Part shown: positions 26,874-37,900 of the stretch, piece after piece
How the letters are laid out: each line of letters starts with the position of its first letter
Position numbering within the stretch: position 1 is the first letter of the stretch
Assembly (NCBI GenBank): GCA_024276675.1
Contig: JAJRWT010000016.1
Coordinates: forward strand, 1-54,699
Reading direction: 5' to 3'
DNA length: 54,699 nucleotides
Source: Myxococcota bacterium
GTDB taxonomy: Bacteria > Myxococcota_A > UBA796 > JAFGLY01
Notes under the pieces: model-generated
What the model saw: only the letters and a program-made list of their open reading frames with translations
Database searches by the model: none
Told to the model about the DNA's origin: nothing
Position numbers and translations under genes: made by a program

Positions 26874-28175
26874 TCATGCGGGCCAGAACTCGTCCAGGAT
26901 GTTCTTCTGGATTCCCACTTCTTGGGGTTCGAAACACTCCGCCATGGTCTTCCAGCCGTTGTCCAGGGCTTCGTTCAAGGGGACATCCACCCGGAGGTCC
27001 ATGAAACGCTTTTCGAACAGCTCGCCGTAGCGCAGGTAGCGCTCATCGGTGGGGGTCTTTTCAAAACCCATGGAGATCTTCTTCTGGGATTCGATGGCCC
27101 TGGCATAGAGACGGATCATGGCGTTCATGACCGCGTTGTGGTCCTTGCGGGTGACCTTCCCTATGACGAGCTGCTTCAGTCGCGACAGGGAGCCGAATGG
27201 GTTGATCATGCTGTTCTTGAGGTAGTACTGGCCTTCGGTGATGTAGCCCGTGTTGTCGGGGACGGGGTGGGTGACGTCGCCGCCGGGCATGGTGGTGACC
27301 GCCAGGGTGGTGATGGAACCGGCGCCTTGGAAGTCGACGGCCTTTTCGTACCTGGATGCCAGGTCCGAGTATAGCGAACCGGGGAAGCCCAGGTTGGAGG
27401 GTACCTGCTCCATGGCCACGGAGATCTCCTTCAAGGCGTCGGCGAAGGCGGTCATGTCGGTGAGCAGGACCAGTACGCGCTTGCCCTGGATGCCGAACTG
27501 TTCGGCCACGGCCAGCGCCAGGTCCGGCACCAACAGACGTTCCACCACCGGGTCGGCGGCAGTGTGGACGAACATCACGGTGCGGTCCATCACGCCGCCC
27601 TGTTCGAAGGTTTCTCTGAAAAAGATGTACTCGTCGAACTTGAGGCCGATGCCGCCCAGGATGATGATGTCTGCCTTGGCTTGCAGTCCGATACGGGCCA
27701 GGAGTTCGTTGAACGGTTCGCCGGCCTCGGAGAAGATGGGGAGCTTCTGGCTTTCCACCAGCGGGTTGAAGATGTCGATCATCGGGATGCGGGTTTCGAT
27801 GAAGTTGCGCGGGATGATGCGACGGACGGGGTTTACGGATGGACCGGCGATGTCGATGGCCTGGGCGTTTTCGATGGGTGGTTTGCCGTCCATTGGTTCG
27901 CCGGAGCCGGTGAAGATACGGCCCAGGAGCTGCTCGGTGAACTTCACCTGCATGGGGTGGTTAAGGAAGCGTACCGTGGCCCTTGTGGACAAGCCCTTGG
28001 TGCCGGCGAAGACCTGGAGCGACACCTTGTCGCGGTCGATACGGATGACCTGGGCCAGGGTGGATTCGCCGTTGGGATTGGTAATGATAGCCAATTCCCC
28101 GAAGGAGATACCCTTGGCATACACCTCGGCGATATCGCCGATGATGTTCGTGATTCCGGTGTAGGTCTTGATCAT
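26874..28175 (-). CDS. atpB: V-type ATP synthase subunit B
   Basis: 433 aa, full length for the regulatory, non-catalytic B subunit. N-terminal barrel with [14 protein letters not shown], then [70 protein letters not shown] and [26 protein letters not shown]. The P-loop is absent, as expected for B. The ATG overlaps the subunit A stop (ATGA, 28172-28175). Confidence 0.96.
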   Translation of the reverse strand: MIKTYTGITNIIGDIAEVYAKGISFGELAIITNPNGESTLAQVIRIDRDKVSLQVFAGTKGLSTRATVRFLNHPMQVKFTEQLLGRIFTGSGEPMDGKPPIENAQAIDIAGPSVNPVRRIIPRNFIETRIPMIDIFNPLVESQKLPIFSEAGEPFNELLARIGLQAKADIIILGGIGLKFDEYIFFRETFEQGGVMDRTVMFVHTAADPVVERLLVPDLALAVAEQFGIQGKRVLVLLTDMTAFADALKEISVAMEQVPSNLGFPGSLYSDLASRYEKAVDFQGAGSITTLAVTTMPGGDVTHPVPDNTGYITEGQYYLKNSMINPFGSLSRLKQLVIGKVTRKDHNAVMNAMIRLYARAIESQKKISMGFEKTPTDERYLRYGELFEKRFMDLRVDVPLNEALDNGWKTMAECFEPQEVGIQKNILDEFWPA

Positions 28176-29947
28176 GACTGGTCCCCGCTGGCGATCATTT
28201 CTTCGATCTTGCGCTCGTAGTCCAGGTATTCGCTGGAACCCATGGGGCAGTAGTTTTTCTGGTAGAATGCGTCTTGCAGGCTGGCGAAGAACTTTCGTGC
28301 GCCAGGCTTGTCGTCGAAGTGGAACGCTGTGGTCAGTGCCTTGTGCATGAGTTTGAGATCCCGCACCTGCCGCTCGATGGGAGTGGATGCGTCCACGTCG
28401 TTGAAGGCGTTCTGTTGCAGGTATGCCGCGTCGAACATGTCGCCCTTCAGGTAGAGGGAGAGGTCGTCGATGGAGATGCCTTCTTCGCCCACGACGGTCA
28501 TCATGCGCCCGATTTCGGCGGAACGCCTCAAGGCCGAGGCGATGTACTGGAGCATTTCGACCCAGTGGGGATCGAGCTGTGCGTTGAGATCGTCCTTCAG
28601 GTGCTCGGTGTAGAGCGACCAGGAGTCCAGTGGATCGATGGCCGGGTACTTGCGTTCATCGGAGCGCTTGCGGCTCAGACCGTGGAAGGCGCCCACCACC
28701 TTGAGGGTAGCCTGTGTGACGGGTTCTTCGAAGTTGCCTCCGGCGGGTGACACTGTGCCGATCATGGTGACGGCGCCGGTCTTGCCGGAGTGCAGGCGCA
28801 CCAGGCCGGCTCGTTCGTAGAGGTTGGCTACCCGGCTCTCCAGGTAGGCCGGGAAGGCTTCTTCGCCGGGGATTTCTTCCAGGCGGCCCGACATCTCGCG
28901 GAGGGCCTGGGCCCAACGGGAGGTGGAGTCGGCCAGGACCAGGACGTCCAGACCCATTTCGCGGTAGTATTCCGCGATGGTGATGCCGGTGTAGATGGAG
29001 GCCTCACGGGCCGCCACGGGCATGGACGAGGTGTTGCATATGATGATGGTGCGGTCCATGAGTGAACCGCCGGTCCTGGGATCCTTGAGTTCGGGGAACT
29101 CGTAGATGGTTTCCACGACTTCGCCGGCGCGCTCGCCGCAGGCCACCACGATGATGATATCGGCAGCCGCGTAACGGCTCAAGAGCTGCTGGAGCACGGT
29201 CTTGCCCGCGCCGAAGGGGCCAGGTATACATGCAGTACCACCCCGACCAACGGGGAACATCGAGTCGATGATACGGCAACCCGTGATCATCAGTTCGTTG
29301 GGGTAGAGGCGTTCCCTGTAGGCCTTGATAGCCTTTTTCACGGGCCAGGTCTGGAGCATGGAAACCTTGACGGTGTCGCCACGCTTGTTTTTCAGGACCA
29401 CGAGGGTATCGTGTACGCTGTACGCTCCGCCTGGGACGACGCTTTCCACCGTGGTGGATCCCAGAATACCCAGAGGCGCCAGGATTCGGTGCTTGATGTG
29501 CATTTCCGGAACCCAGCCCAGCCATGCCCCGGCCTTGACCGTGTCGCCCACCGAGACCTCGGGGTGGAACTCCCACTTTTTTTCGGGATCGATGGATGGT
29601 ACGTACTGGCCTCGCATCAGGAAGAAGTCCTGGCGGTTTTCCAGCAGGCGGAGAGGGTTCTGGAGGCCGTCGTAGATCATTCCCAGCAGCCCCGGCGCCA
29701 GGGTGGCGGACAGAAGCTCTCCGGTAAAGTCCACGTTCATGCCAACCATGATGCCCTTGGTGTCTTCGAAGACCTGCATGTTGGCGATGTCGCCCTGGAT
29801 ACGAATGACTTCGGCCTTGAGGCGTTCCTGGCCCACCTGGACGAAAGCCACTTCGTTCTGGACGGTCTTGCCGGCGGTGATCTCGACGGTGACCATGTTA
29901 CCGTTGATGCCGACGACGACGCCATGTGTGCCGCTTACGTCGCTCAA
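28172..29947 (-). CDS. atpA: V-type ATP synthase catalytic subunit A
   Basis: 591 aa from TTG at 29947, which overlaps the upstream stop as TTGA; GGAGG lies nine bases upstream. Length and N-terminus ([17 protein letters not shown]) fit the family, whereas the open frame to 30343 is the shadow of the preceding gene. Catalytic P-loop GPFGAGKT, then [30 protein letters not shown] and the bulge region with V-type-specific insertion ([14 protein letters not shown]). ATP hydrolysis or synthesis occurs at the A/B interface. Confidence 0.97.
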   Translation of the reverse strand: MSDVSGTHGVVVGINGNMVTVEITAGKTVQNEVAFVQVGQERLKAEVIRIQGDIANMQVFEDTKGIMVGMNVDFTGELLSATLAPGLLGMIYDGLQNPLRLLENRQDFFLMRGQYVPSIDPEKKWEFHPEVSVGDTVKAGAWLGWVPEMHIKHRILAPLGILGSTTVESVVPGGAYSVHDTLVVLKNKRGDTVKVSMLQTWPVKKAIKAYRERLYPNELMITGCRIIDSMFPVGRGGTACIPGPFGAGKTVLQQLLSRYAAADIIIVVACGERAGEVVETIYEFPELKDPRTGGSLMDRTIIICNTSSMPVAAREASIYTGITIAEYYREMGLDVLVLADSTSRWAQALREMSGRLEEIPGEEAFPAYLESRVANLYERAGLVRLHSGKTGAVTMIGTVSPAGGNFEEPVTQATLKVVGAFHGLSRKRSDERKYPAIDPLDSWSLYTEHLKDDLNAQLDPHWVEMLQYIASALRRSAEIGRMMTVVGEEGISIDDLSLYLKGDMFDAAYLQQNAFNDVDASTPIERQVRDLKLMHKALTTAFHFDDKPGARKFFASLQDAFYQKNYCPMGSSEYLDYERKIEEMIASGDQS

Positions 29948-30663
29948 GTGAACACCTCCAACATCTTTGCGATATCGGCTGACTTGCCGATGTTCCATCG
30001 GTCCAGGATGAGGCTTGCGGCCAGGTAGGCCAGGGCTGCATCCGTGGAAAATGGGTCGATTCCGGAAATAGATTCGATCTTGCCGAGCCTTGCCTGGTCC
30101 AGGATACGTTCCTGGTCCATGGGGGAAGAGGCTTCGGTAATTGCGGAGAGAAGTGCCGAGTGGTTTTCGCCGCCCTGCACGGCAATGCCCGATGTGTTGC
30201 CTTCGCCCTTGCGGCCCATGGCTTCGGCGCGACGCTTTGCCAGGGTGTCGCGCAGGGTGATTTCGAAGGTCACCCATTCCTGGAGGAAGACGCTGTGCTC
30301 GTGGTCGGCCAATTCCAGGAGATAACTGTAGTAGCCGCGCCACAGGGCTTCGAAGGGGTAGTCATCGGACAGGGCGCCTGAGTCCCAGGATTCCAGGAAG
30401 TCGGCCAGGTATGGCGGCAGGTCGCTGCGTTCCCGGAGCTGTTCCCCGGAGAGAAGTGCGCGTTGGTCGAACACGTCGTGGCCTTGCAGGAGGGCTTCGA
30501 CATTGCGACAGTCCAGGAAGCCCAGCAAAGCGGCTGCCAGGACCCGGTCATGTTCCGACAGCTCTTCCAGGATGGCTTCCCTTGCCGCGTCCAGGGATAT
30601 GGGCGGGGCCTCGGGGGCCTCTGGAAGGGCCGGAAACATGGAGAGCAGGCGGTAGTACTTCAT
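29944..30663 (-). CDS. DUF2764-type protein of bacterial V-type ATPase operons
   Basis: 239 aa, almost all helical, starting MKYYRLLSMFPALPE. Its position between the E and A genes and its start resemble DUF2764 proteins known from V-type ATPase operons of Chlamydiae, Spirochaetes and Bacteroidetes. In those operons it stands where other organisms have subunit C, and a C-like socket role has been proposed by position. Its stop overlaps the subunit A TTG start, so expression is coupled. No enzymatic motif is seen. Confidence 0.8.
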   Translation of the reverse strand: MKYYRLLSMFPALPEAPEAPPISLDAAREAILEELSEHDRVLAAALLGFLDCRNVEALLQGHDVFDQRALLSGEQLRERSDLPPYLADFLESWDSGALSDDYPFEALWRGYYSYLLELADHEHSVFLQEWVTFEITLRDTLAKRRAEAMGRKGEGNTSGIAVQGGENHSALLSAITEASSPMDQERILDQARLGKIESISGIDPFSTDAALAYLAASLILDRWNIGKSADIAKMLEVFT

Positions 30664-30669
30664 GGCGGT

Positions 30670-31287
30670 TCAAGACTCGTAGAAGTACCTGCGGAACCTG
30701 GGAGCCAGGAAGCCGAGGAAGATCTCCCGGAAGCCGCCATCCGAGAAGTCGAATACGTAGGCGCCGCTTTCGGGGGCGATGCGGAAACCGAACTCGAAGC
30801 CGTCGGAGAAGCCCACCTTCACGCCCTTCCGCAGCTCCTCGAGCAGATCCGCCATGAAGGCGCCTTCCAGCTTTTTCTTTCTGGATTCGGGCAGGATCAC
30901 TTCGAGATCGGCCTCGGAGCCCCCAGAGGATGTGAATCCCTTGACGGTTTCGATGATGATGAGCTTGAGGGTGGTCGGGTCTTCCAGGACTCCGCGGATG
31001 CGGGAGTCCAGTGTGGGTACCAGGAAGGAACGTTCCACCGCCTGCCGGAAGGCTTCCAGGCCCACCGCCGAGGCGTGGCGTAGCTCTGCGTCGAGTTGGG
31101 TCTTGGTGGCTTCGGCTTTGCTCTGGGCTTCCTGGACGATCTTTTCAGCCCTGGACCTGGCTTCGGCGAGGATTTCGTCGGCGGTGTCTCTGGCGCCCTG
31201 GACGATGTTGGCGCCTTCTTGTCGGCCCGCCTTGATCCCGCGGTCTTTCAACTCCTGGATGACCTGCTGAAGTGCCTGATCGCTCAT
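30670..31287 (-). CDS. atpE: V-type ATP synthase subunit E (peripheral stalk)
   Basis: 205 aa. The N-terminal ~90 residues form a long charged coiled coil (ARDTADEILAEARSRAEKI) and the C-terminal half a globular cap (VILPESRKKKLEGAF), as in subunit E. GGGAGG lies six bases before the ATG at 31287. First gene of the operon; the spacer of about 250 bases upstream should hold its promoter. No separate subunit G/H gene is present. Confidence 0.88.
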   Translation of the reverse strand: MSDQALQQVIQELKDRGIKAGRQEGANIVQGARDTADEILAEARSRAEKIVQEAQSKAEATKTQLDAELRHASAVGLEAFRQAVERSFLVPTLDSRIRGVLEDPTTLKLIIIETVKGFTSSGGSEADLEVILPESRKKKLEGAFMADLLEELRKGVKVGFSDGFEFGFRIAPESGAYVFDFSDGGFREIFLGFLAPRFRRYFYES

Positions 31288-31361
31288 GTGCTGCCTCCCT
31301 CGGGCGTGTCTCCTGCAGATGGCCGGAGAATCTAGCAGTCCATTTGGGGGTTGGCGATGTA

Positions 31362-31379
31362 TTACGTAAGCTGTCTTAC
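31362..31379. promoter_or_regulatory. Inverted repeats upstream of the V-ATPase operon
   Basis: The palindrome TTACGTAA (31362-31369) is joined to GTAAG-CTGT-CTTAC (31366-31379), about 75 bases before the subunit E start. Such symmetry could be an operator. A clear promoter pair could not be assigned; TTGAAG then TACATC with 17 bases between, reading leftward, is the best weak candidate. Confidence 0.3.
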
Positions 31380-31428
31380 TTCAAGCAGATATTGTCGAAA
31401 GTGCGAAATAGATCTTCCTGTCGCCAAA

Positions 31429-31447
31429 ACCTGCCATCAAGGCAGGT
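31429..31447 (-). terminator. Rho-independent terminator-like hairpin after the alpha/beta hydrolase
   Basis: Perfect 7-bp stem (ACCTGCC / GGCAGGT) with a 5-base loop, followed on the minus strand by TTTTGG. It lies 90 bases past the hydrolase stop and before the V-ATPase operon, so it separates the two units. The short T run makes it a moderate candidate. Confidence 0.5.
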
Positions 31448-31536
31448 ATAAGTCTGGGGCCCCGACCATACGGCAATAGCAGGTCCGGAGTTTGTCTTGT
31501 CTGCCGGCGGCGGGGCCGGGCGCTGGCCGGGGGGAG

Positions 31537-32421
31537 TCAGCGCTGGTTTTCGGCCTTCCGGACGTGTTCCGATATGGCGTCTGCCAGCCTTGGCCAGATC
31601 TGGGGGGGCAGGTCGTGGCCCCAACCCTCGATCCATTGCAGCCTGGCGTCGGGGATGGCCCTGGCCGTGGCCTCGGCAGCGGCGGGAGGGATGAGGGGGT
31701 CGTCGGTGCCGTGGAGAACCAGGGTGGGAATACGCAGCGCCGCCAGCTTGCGGGTACGGTTGCCCGAGGCCAGGATGGCCAGGAATTGGCGATGGCCGCC
31801 CTGGGGCTGGAGGCTGCGGTGGACTGCGCGGGTCGCCAGCTCCCTGATGTCTTGCTCCCGGAGAGGGTATCCCTTGCTGGATATGGTCTTGAGTATGCGG
31901 ATTTCCAGCTCGATGGCGGCCTGGGGATCGCTGGGCCGGGGGCGGGTAAGTGCCCACAACGCGCGAGGCTTGCCCCAGGATACCCGGCGGTCGCCGGTGG
32001 TTGAACTCATGGATGTGAGGCTGCGCAGGCGCCGCGGGTGGGCGATGGCCGCGCACTGGGCGATCATCCCCCCCATGGACATGCCCACGACGTGGGCCGA
32101 GTCGATGTCCAGTGCGTCCAGGAGGCCCACCAGGTCATCGGCCATGTCCCACAGGGTGTAGGGGGCCTGCACGCGGCGCCGGAGCAGCACCTGCCCGACC
32201 GTGGTGAAGACTGGTGGTGGTTTCGTGGAAAGAATAGTAGAAAGGCCCGAGTCGCGGTTGTCGAACCGGATGACCCGAAGGCCTCGGGACGACAACATGC
32301 GGTAGAAGCCGTCGGGCCAGTGAATGAGCTGTGCCCCCACACCCATCACCAGCACCAGGGGGGGGCCCTCGCCCATGCTCTCGTATTCGAGTCGAATGCC
32401 GTTGGCCTCTACCTGAGGCAT
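31537..32421 (-). CDS. Alpha/beta hydrolase
   Basis: 294 aa. Typical alpha/beta-hydrolase fold: oxyanion strand LVLVMGVGAQ, nucleophile elbow GMSMGG (Ser115), acid Asp240 in HGTDDPLIP and catalytic His269 in GWGHDLP. AAGGAGA precedes the ATG at 32421. Substrate unknown; similar to esterases and the lipolytic or haloalkane-like group. It is 42 bases downstream of the CAP-domain gene on the same strand, so the two are probably co-transcribed. Confidence 0.88.
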   Translation of the reverse strand: MPQVEANGIRLEYESMGEGPPLVLVMGVGAQLIHWPDGFYRMLSSRGLRVIRFDNRDSGLSTILSTKPPPVFTTVGQVLLRRRVQAPYTLWDMADDLVGLLDALDIDSAHVVGMSMGGMIAQCAAIAHPRRLRSLTSMSSTTGDRRVSWGKPRALWALTRPRPSDPQAAIELEIRILKTISSKGYPLREQDIRELATRAVHRSLQPQGGHRQFLAILASGNRTRKLAALRIPTLVLHGTDDPLIPPAAAEATARAIPDARLQWIEGWGHDLPPQIWPRLADAISEHVRKAENQR

Positions 32422-32463
32422 GTGACTGTTCTCCTTTCTTGCATCGTCCGGTCCAAATTTTGT

Positions 32464-33561
32464 TCAAGACCTGCCTGCACGCGGGGGTTGCCGGGTCTCT
32501 TCTGGGCTGGGGAGCCCGTGTGGGCGCCTGGAGCGGGCAAGCTGGGCCGCCATGACCAGGACGAGCGGTACCACGGGCCAGGTGGCGGGCCGTCCAGGCA
32601 GGGAAGCGCAGCCCAGGAGGACGATGTCTTCCATGAGGTCGCCGGACTTGGTGTTGATCACTTCTTCGCCGGGCACTCCCAGGTGGCCCGACCTCCACAT
32701 GAGATCGGCTTCGGGGCAGTCCTGCCCGAAAAGATAGGAGCCTTCTTCCGGGAAGGCGCCTTCGTCGCCATCGGCGGTCTTCCAGTAGAACCAGTACTCG
32801 TGGCAGGTGTTGTCGGAGGCGTTGGTGGTGGTGGTCTGCACCTGGTACACGCCCTGTTCCTCGGAGCCCCATAGAAGGGACATGGGCAGGTGCTGGCCGT
32901 CCAGGACCGCGTAGAGTTCTTCCGGGGGTTGGGAGTCGTACCAGTCGGCGTAGAGATACACTTCTTCGGTGGGAAGCTCGGGACTGTGGATGCCCACGGC
33001 GATCCTGGAGTCGGTCGTGGGTTCGCCTTCTCCGAAGTCCTGGGTCAGGTAGTTGCCGATGATGCCCACGCCCGTTTCCCACCAGCCTTCATGCATGATG
33101 TAGGAGCGGTCGTTGTCGGAGCACATGAAGTCGAACACCATCTGCCAACCGGAGGAATACTGGTCGGTGACGATCTCGCCGGCTTCGTAGCCGTAGTAAC
33201 TGCCTATTCGATTGGTGAAGGTTGTTCCGTCGGTGCTGTGGATGGACGGCTTGGCCTGGATACGTTCCAGGTCGATGGAGTGGTACTTGGAGTCCTGGCC
33301 CAGGCCGGTGTTGAACCACAGGGGGTGCTCCGGCTGGGAGTTGACCTGGGAGAAATCATCGTAGGAGCATGGGGTGGATGCCTGTTGGTATTCTTCTTCG
33401 AAGGCGGAAGGGTCGATGCGAACGGCGTTGGTCCACATGTGGACCTCTCGTTCCGCCCAGGTGGGCATGACGTAGTTGTCGTCCCACATGTGGACCGTGT
33501 CCACATCGCCGTAGCCGCTCACCGTGGCCAGAAGAACCAGGGTTTCCAGAGATATGGCCAT
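32464..33561 (-). CDS. CAP/SCP-domain surface protein with MYXO-CTERM-like tail
   Basis: 365 aa. Start ATG 33561 (GAGGGAG upstream) gives a short signal peptide (AISLETLVLLATVSG). Residues about 30-190 resemble a CAP/SCP-like domain (REVHMWTNAVRIDPSAF, PLWFNTGLGQDSKYHS, HEGWWETGVGIIGNYL), but the usual His/Glu cavity residues are only partly recognisable. The C-terminus has GCASLPG, a hydrophobic helix (WPVVPLVLVMAAQLA) and an Arg cluster RSRRP, a MYXO-CTERM-like sorting tail, although about 20 residues extend past the Arg cluster. Probably anchored at or exported across the outer membrane. Confidence 0.7.
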   Translation of the reverse strand: MAISLETLVLLATVSGYGDVDTVHMWDDNYVMPTWAEREVHMWTNAVRIDPSAFEEEYQQASTPCSYDDFSQVNSQPEHPLWFNTGLGQDSKYHSIDLERIQAKPSIHSTDGTTFTNRIGSYYGYEAGEIVTDQYSSGWQMVFDFMCSDNDRSYIMHEGWWETGVGIIGNYLTQDFGEGEPTTDSRIAVGIHSPELPTEEVYLYADWYDSQPPEELYAVLDGQHLPMSLLWGSEEQGVYQVQTTTTNASDNTCHEYWFYWKTADGDEGAFPEEGSYLFGQDCPEADLMWRSGHLGVPGEEVINTKSGDLMEDIVLLGCASLPGRPATWPVVPLVLVMAAQLARSRRPHGLPSPEETRQPPRAGRS

Positions 33562-33637
33562 GGTGCTTCTCCCTCTTGTTGGCGGGGAACAATCGTAGCA
33601 GCGGAAGGGCTCGAATGCACCCAATCCCGTGCGGAAA

Positions 33638-34156
33638 TCAGCTCGTGGGCGCCTTGGATTCGTTGGCCAACCACTCCAGGGTGAACTCCGCGGCCAGGTC
33701 ATAGGAGCGGCGAATCTCGTTTACCACGGTTTCTTCGATGCGTCTGCCCACCAGGGGCACGCCCACGTCGATGTTTCCCGTGATCACTCGCTCGCAGCTT
33801 TCCTCGTTTTCGCCGCGGGGCAGGATGCGGTATTCCCCCACCGCCTTGAAGCGCTTGGTGGAGATGGGAGGCAGCACCTCCCAGTCCAGGTAGAGATCGT
33901 CGTCCTTGATCCACTGGAGCTGATCGTAGGTCAGGTGGGAGGCGTTCAGCAGCTTGGCGGCCACCGGAGTCAGGGGCACCCTGGATGTGAAACGGACCCG
34001 CTGGAACCTGCGCCCGTCGGGTTCCGTGCTTTCCTCCACCACGGTCTTCTCCACGCGGGCTCTTTCGTCCGTGCCCGCGACGAAGACCGGGTTGTTGGTG
34101 AGGTTCCATAGATGCTTGGCCGCGCAGGGGAACTTGTGCCTGATGTCCATCTTCAT
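33638..34156 (-). CDS. DUF2505/SRPBCC-like protein
   Basis: 172 aa from ATG 34156 (ATG 34150 also possible). Small alpha/beta protein beginning MKMDIRHKFPCAAKHLWNL, with VEKTVVEE, RRFQRVRF and a central WEVLPP strand. The pattern suggests the SRPBCC/START-like lipid-binding fold seen in DUF2505 proteins. No export signal. First gene of a probable three-gene unit with the CAP protein and hydrolase. Function unknown. Confidence 0.65.
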   Translation of the reverse strand: MKMDIRHKFPCAAKHLWNLTNNPVFVAGTDERARVEKTVVEESTEPDGRRFQRVRFTSRVPLTPVAAKLLNASHLTYDQLQWIKDDDLYLDWEVLPPISTKRFKAVGEYRILPRGENEESCERVITGNIDVGVPLVGRRIEETVVNEIRRSYDLAAEFTLEWLANESKAPTS

Positions 34157-34226
34157 GGTGCCAGTCCGTGGGTGGGGGTTCTCGAGGGGCTTCGGTGCGG
34201 TTGGAGCATGTTCAGATACTGGGAAT

Positions 34227-34255
34227 AGATAATGCTCTTGATTCCATCCTGTCAC
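34227..34255 (-). promoter_or_regulatory. Candidate promoter for the DUF2505/CAP/hydrolase unit
   Basis: On the minus strand GTGACA (34250-34255) and TTATCT (34227-34232) are 17 bases apart, about 70 bases before the ATG at 34156. Sequence match only. Confidence 0.35.
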
Positions 34256-34410
34256 CTTTGCCGGCAGGACTGGCCCGGCAATTCCCCGTGACGGCACCAA
34301 ATTTTCCCTGTTTCCCGGCCATCTCCGCTCCGGCTCCCGGCCATGGAACGTGCCTGGAATCCCATGCCCCTGCCCACGGCCATTGTTACTACTGTGGACA
34401 GGAGTCTCCC

Positions 34411-34899
34411 ATGGTCCGTTCCGGCCTCTCTCCCGGAGCCGTTTCTCGGCTCTCTCCTGCCGAACGCAGGTTGGGTTTTTTCTCGCTGGCTTGCTCGCTT
34501 CTCTTCTTTGCTGCGGCGCTCCTGGCCCTCGTGGCTCCCAACCTCGCTGCCTCGCTGCTGGGTCTCGGCGGGAGCGGGGCGCTGGTTCCGGCTGCTCCGC
34601 TCCTTGAACCCAACTCCCGGGCGCTCTGGGTCGGGGCCAACATGGGCATGGCCGTCTGTGCTCTCATGGCGGGGCTGGACCCCCGTGGAAACAGGCCCTT
34701 CCTGCTTCCTGTCATGGCAATCCAGGGGGGCGCGGTGCTGGAGGCGCTGGCGGACCTGCTGCGATGGGGCGATTGGGGAGCAGTAACGGGGGTGATGGCC
34801 TGGATGGGGCCGCTCCTGGTGGTCACGGCGTTTCTCACCTGGAGAGCCTTGAAGTCCGTCAACGGCAGCCTGTTTCACGGCACGTCCCTCATCCATTGA
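34411..34899 (+). CDS. Small multi-pass membrane protein of unknown function
   Basis: 162 aa; start ATG 34411 with AGGAG six bases upstream. Four hydrophobic helices (around 20-45, 62-85, 90-112, 120-145), with LFFAAALLALVAPNLAASLLGL and MAIQGGAVLEALADLL the clearest. No recognised family motif; it could be a DoxX-like or DUF-type membrane protein. It precedes the subtilase-like gene by 71 bases on the same strand. Confidence 0.6.
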   Translation: MVRSGLSPGAVSRLSPAERRLGFFSLACSLLFFAAALLALVAPNLAASLLGLGGSGALVPAAPLLEPNSRALWVGANMGMAVCALMAGLDPRGNRPFLLPVMAIQGGAVLEALADLLRWGDWGAVTGVMAWMGPLLVVTAFLTWRALKSVNGSLFHGTSLIH

Positions 34900-34970
34900 C
34901 GCAGGCCGGAACAGAAGATTGTGGGGCGGCGAGTCCTGCCGGATATGTTTGCTCTGAGAGGGAACATGAC

Positions 34971-37900
34971 ATGCACATGATCACCACCGCACTGAGCCTG
35001 GCGCTGCTGCCCTCCGCCCATGGGGAGCTTCCGCTGGATGTCTTTCCAGAGTGTGGGGAACAGGATCGTCCCGATCTATGCCCTCCGGATCTGGACGAAA
35101 AATGGCACCTCATCTCCTACATCCCTGCCTCTGCCAGGGACTCCGTCCGCCAGGAGGAGCTGGAGACGGGATCGGGATGCCACGCGGATTCGGCCTGGCG
35201 CGTCACCACCGGGCGCTTCGACGTGGTGCTGGCCGTGCTGGACAGCGGCATCGAGTGGGACAGCGGCAACCTGGCCAACAAGGTATACCTGAACGCCGGT
35301 GAGCTTCCATACCCAATCCTGGAGGACGGGAGCAGCTCGGACAGCTACGACGCCGACGGTAACGGACTTTTCAACCTGCAAGACTATGCGTGGGATCCAA
35401 GGGTCGATCCCGAGGCCGGGCGGGACGAGGCAGACCACATGCTGGATCCCTCGGATCTCATCTACACCTTCTCCGACGGCTTCGACGACGACGGCAACGG
35501 CTACGTCGACGACATCGCCGGCTGGGACTTCTTCGGGGGCGACAACGATCCCTGGGTGGAATACTCCATCGACTTCGGCACCCACGGCTCGGGGGTGGCC
35601 GAGGACGCCGCGGCAGAGGGCGGCGACCAGGGCGACTCCACGATAGGCGTATGCCCCAACTGCGCCCTGCTGCCGGTGCGCATAGGCGACACCTTCGTGG
35701 TGGACGGGGACCGCGTGGGCGAGGGAGCGGTGTTCGCGGTGGACAGCGGGGCCTCGGTGCTGAACCTGTCCGTGGGCGCCATCACCCATCCGGAGCTGGC
35801 CAGGGCGGCGTTGTCCTACGCCCACCAGAATGGCGTGTCGGTGTCCGCCGCGGTGGGCGACGAAAACGCCTACCATCCCAACTACCCGGCACTGGCCGAC
35901 GACAACCTCGTGGTACACAGCATCAGGTCCAACAACTACGACGAGTATGGCAGCCCCTTTTCATTTACCAACTTCATCAACTGCAACAACTACGGCCCAC
36001 GCCTGGAGCTTGTCACGGGGGCCGAGGCCTGCGCCACCGGCGCCACTGCCGTCACCACGGGCGCCATGGGCCTGGTGGTCTCCGCCGGGCGGGACGCGGG
36101 GTTGGATCTGTCCGCCGACGAGGTGCTCCAGCTCTTGATCACCAGCGCCGACGACATCGCCTTGAGCGAAGAAGATCGCCGGGAAGCAGACACCTATCCA
36201 TCCGACGAAGGCTGGGACCCTTTCTTCGGCTACGGCAAGCTCAACGTGGCCAGGGCCGTCGAGCGGGTGGCCAGCGGCGACATCCCCCCGGTGGCTCGCT
36301 TCACCTCCCCCGCCTGGTTCGACTACGTGGACCCGACATCGATGTCGGAGCTGGCAGTGGATGCCCAGGTGTCCGCGGAGCGGGCCGCCTCGGTCTCCTG
36401 GACCCTGGAGCTGGGCATCGGCTGGAACCCGCGGGACTGGAGCACGGTGGCGTCGGGTGACGGCCCGGTGGACGGCACGCTGGCCCGGTTGGACACCGAC
36501 CTGCTGCCCAGCGACCTCCCACCGGAGGAAGCACAGGCCGGCGAGGATCTGCTGGAAAGGGTGGAACGGGTCTTCCAATCTTCGGTTACCCTGCGCCTCA
36601 CCGCCACTGACGAAGAAGGGCGCCAGGGCCTTGCCCGCCGCACCTTCTTTTCCCACCACGACGACGACTCCCTCCCCGGCTTCCCGCTCGAGCTGGGCGG
36701 ATCGGGCGAGTCCAGCCCGGTGCTGGCGGACCTGGACGGCGATTCCATCCTGGAGATCGTGGTGGCGGACTCCAGCGGGCAGGTCCACGCATTCCACGGC
36801 GACGGAACGTCGCTGGCGGACTACCCGCTGCAGACAGGGCCCTTGCCCGAGCTGGCCGACTACGCCGCCAGCGAGGCATACCAGGAGGGGAGCGTGCCCG
36901 TGGATGCCGGCGAAGGCATCCTGGCCACCGTGGCGGTGGGCGACCTGGACGGCGACTCGGTGCCCGAGGTGGTGGCGGCCACCACCGCCGGCGCCATCTA
37001 CGCCTGGAGCAACGCCTCCCTGCTGGATGGCTTTCCCTACCAGATGCTGGGACGGGAGCCCGATGAGTTCGACGACTACCACACCTACGACCGCGGTTTT
37101 GCCGGAGCCCCCGCCCTGTACGACCTTGACGGGGACGGGAACCTGGAGATCATCGCCACGGGGATGGACGGCCGGCTCTACGTGGTGGACCGGAATGGTG
37201 GTGACTGGGGGCCATATCCCATCGAGATCTGCTACCCCGAAACCTGCGGGCAGGTGGGCTACCGTTCCATCACCAGCCCGGCCCTGGGCGATGTGGACGG
37301 CGATGGCGACGTGGACATCGGCATTGGCACCAACGAAACCCTGGACGATGGCGCCCAGGCCATCGCCTATATTCTGGACGCCGCCAGTGGGACCCTCCTG
37401 GATGGTTGGCCCGTTGTGGAGCAATCCCTCATCCCCGAGGCCAACCTCCTGCCGGTCATAGGCGAGGGGCACCCTTCCAGCCTGGCCTTCGCCGACCTGG
37501 AGGGCGATGGCCACCTGGAAGTGGCCAACATGGTGATGTTCGGGCAGACGGACCTGCTGCGGTACGACGGCAGCACCGCGGTGGAGCTACCCTACGTGCA
37601 GGACGAGTTCGGCTCCGGCAGCAACGCGGAGGAGTTCTCCATGGTGCAGATGCTGGGCAATCCCGCCTTTGGCGACATGGACGGCGACGGCGTTCCGGAC
37701 CTCGTCTTCGGCGGAACCTCCACCATGTACCTTGTGTCGCTGCTCCTGGTGACCTGGCAGGACTTCGAGCACCTGGCGGGAGCCTGGAGCGGGCTCACGG
37801 GGGAGTTCCTGGAGGGCTGGCCGCGAGTCGTGGAAGACTCCCCCTTCAGCCTGGCCCCTGCCATCGCCGATGTCTCTGGAGACGGCCTGCCAGATGCCGT

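Noticed and set aside
28172..30343. Longer V-ATPase A subunit starting at 30343
   Set aside because: The extra 132 codons are antisense-like shadow text overlapping the DUF2764 gene in another frame; the family N-terminus begins after the TTG at 29947.
35961..37514. A 517-codon minus-strand frame
   Set aside because: Antisense to the subtilase/FG-GAP gene. The text is Val/Gly/His-rich and has no motif, while the plus strand carries clear domains. The same applies to 38280-40124 minus and 5169-6467 minus.
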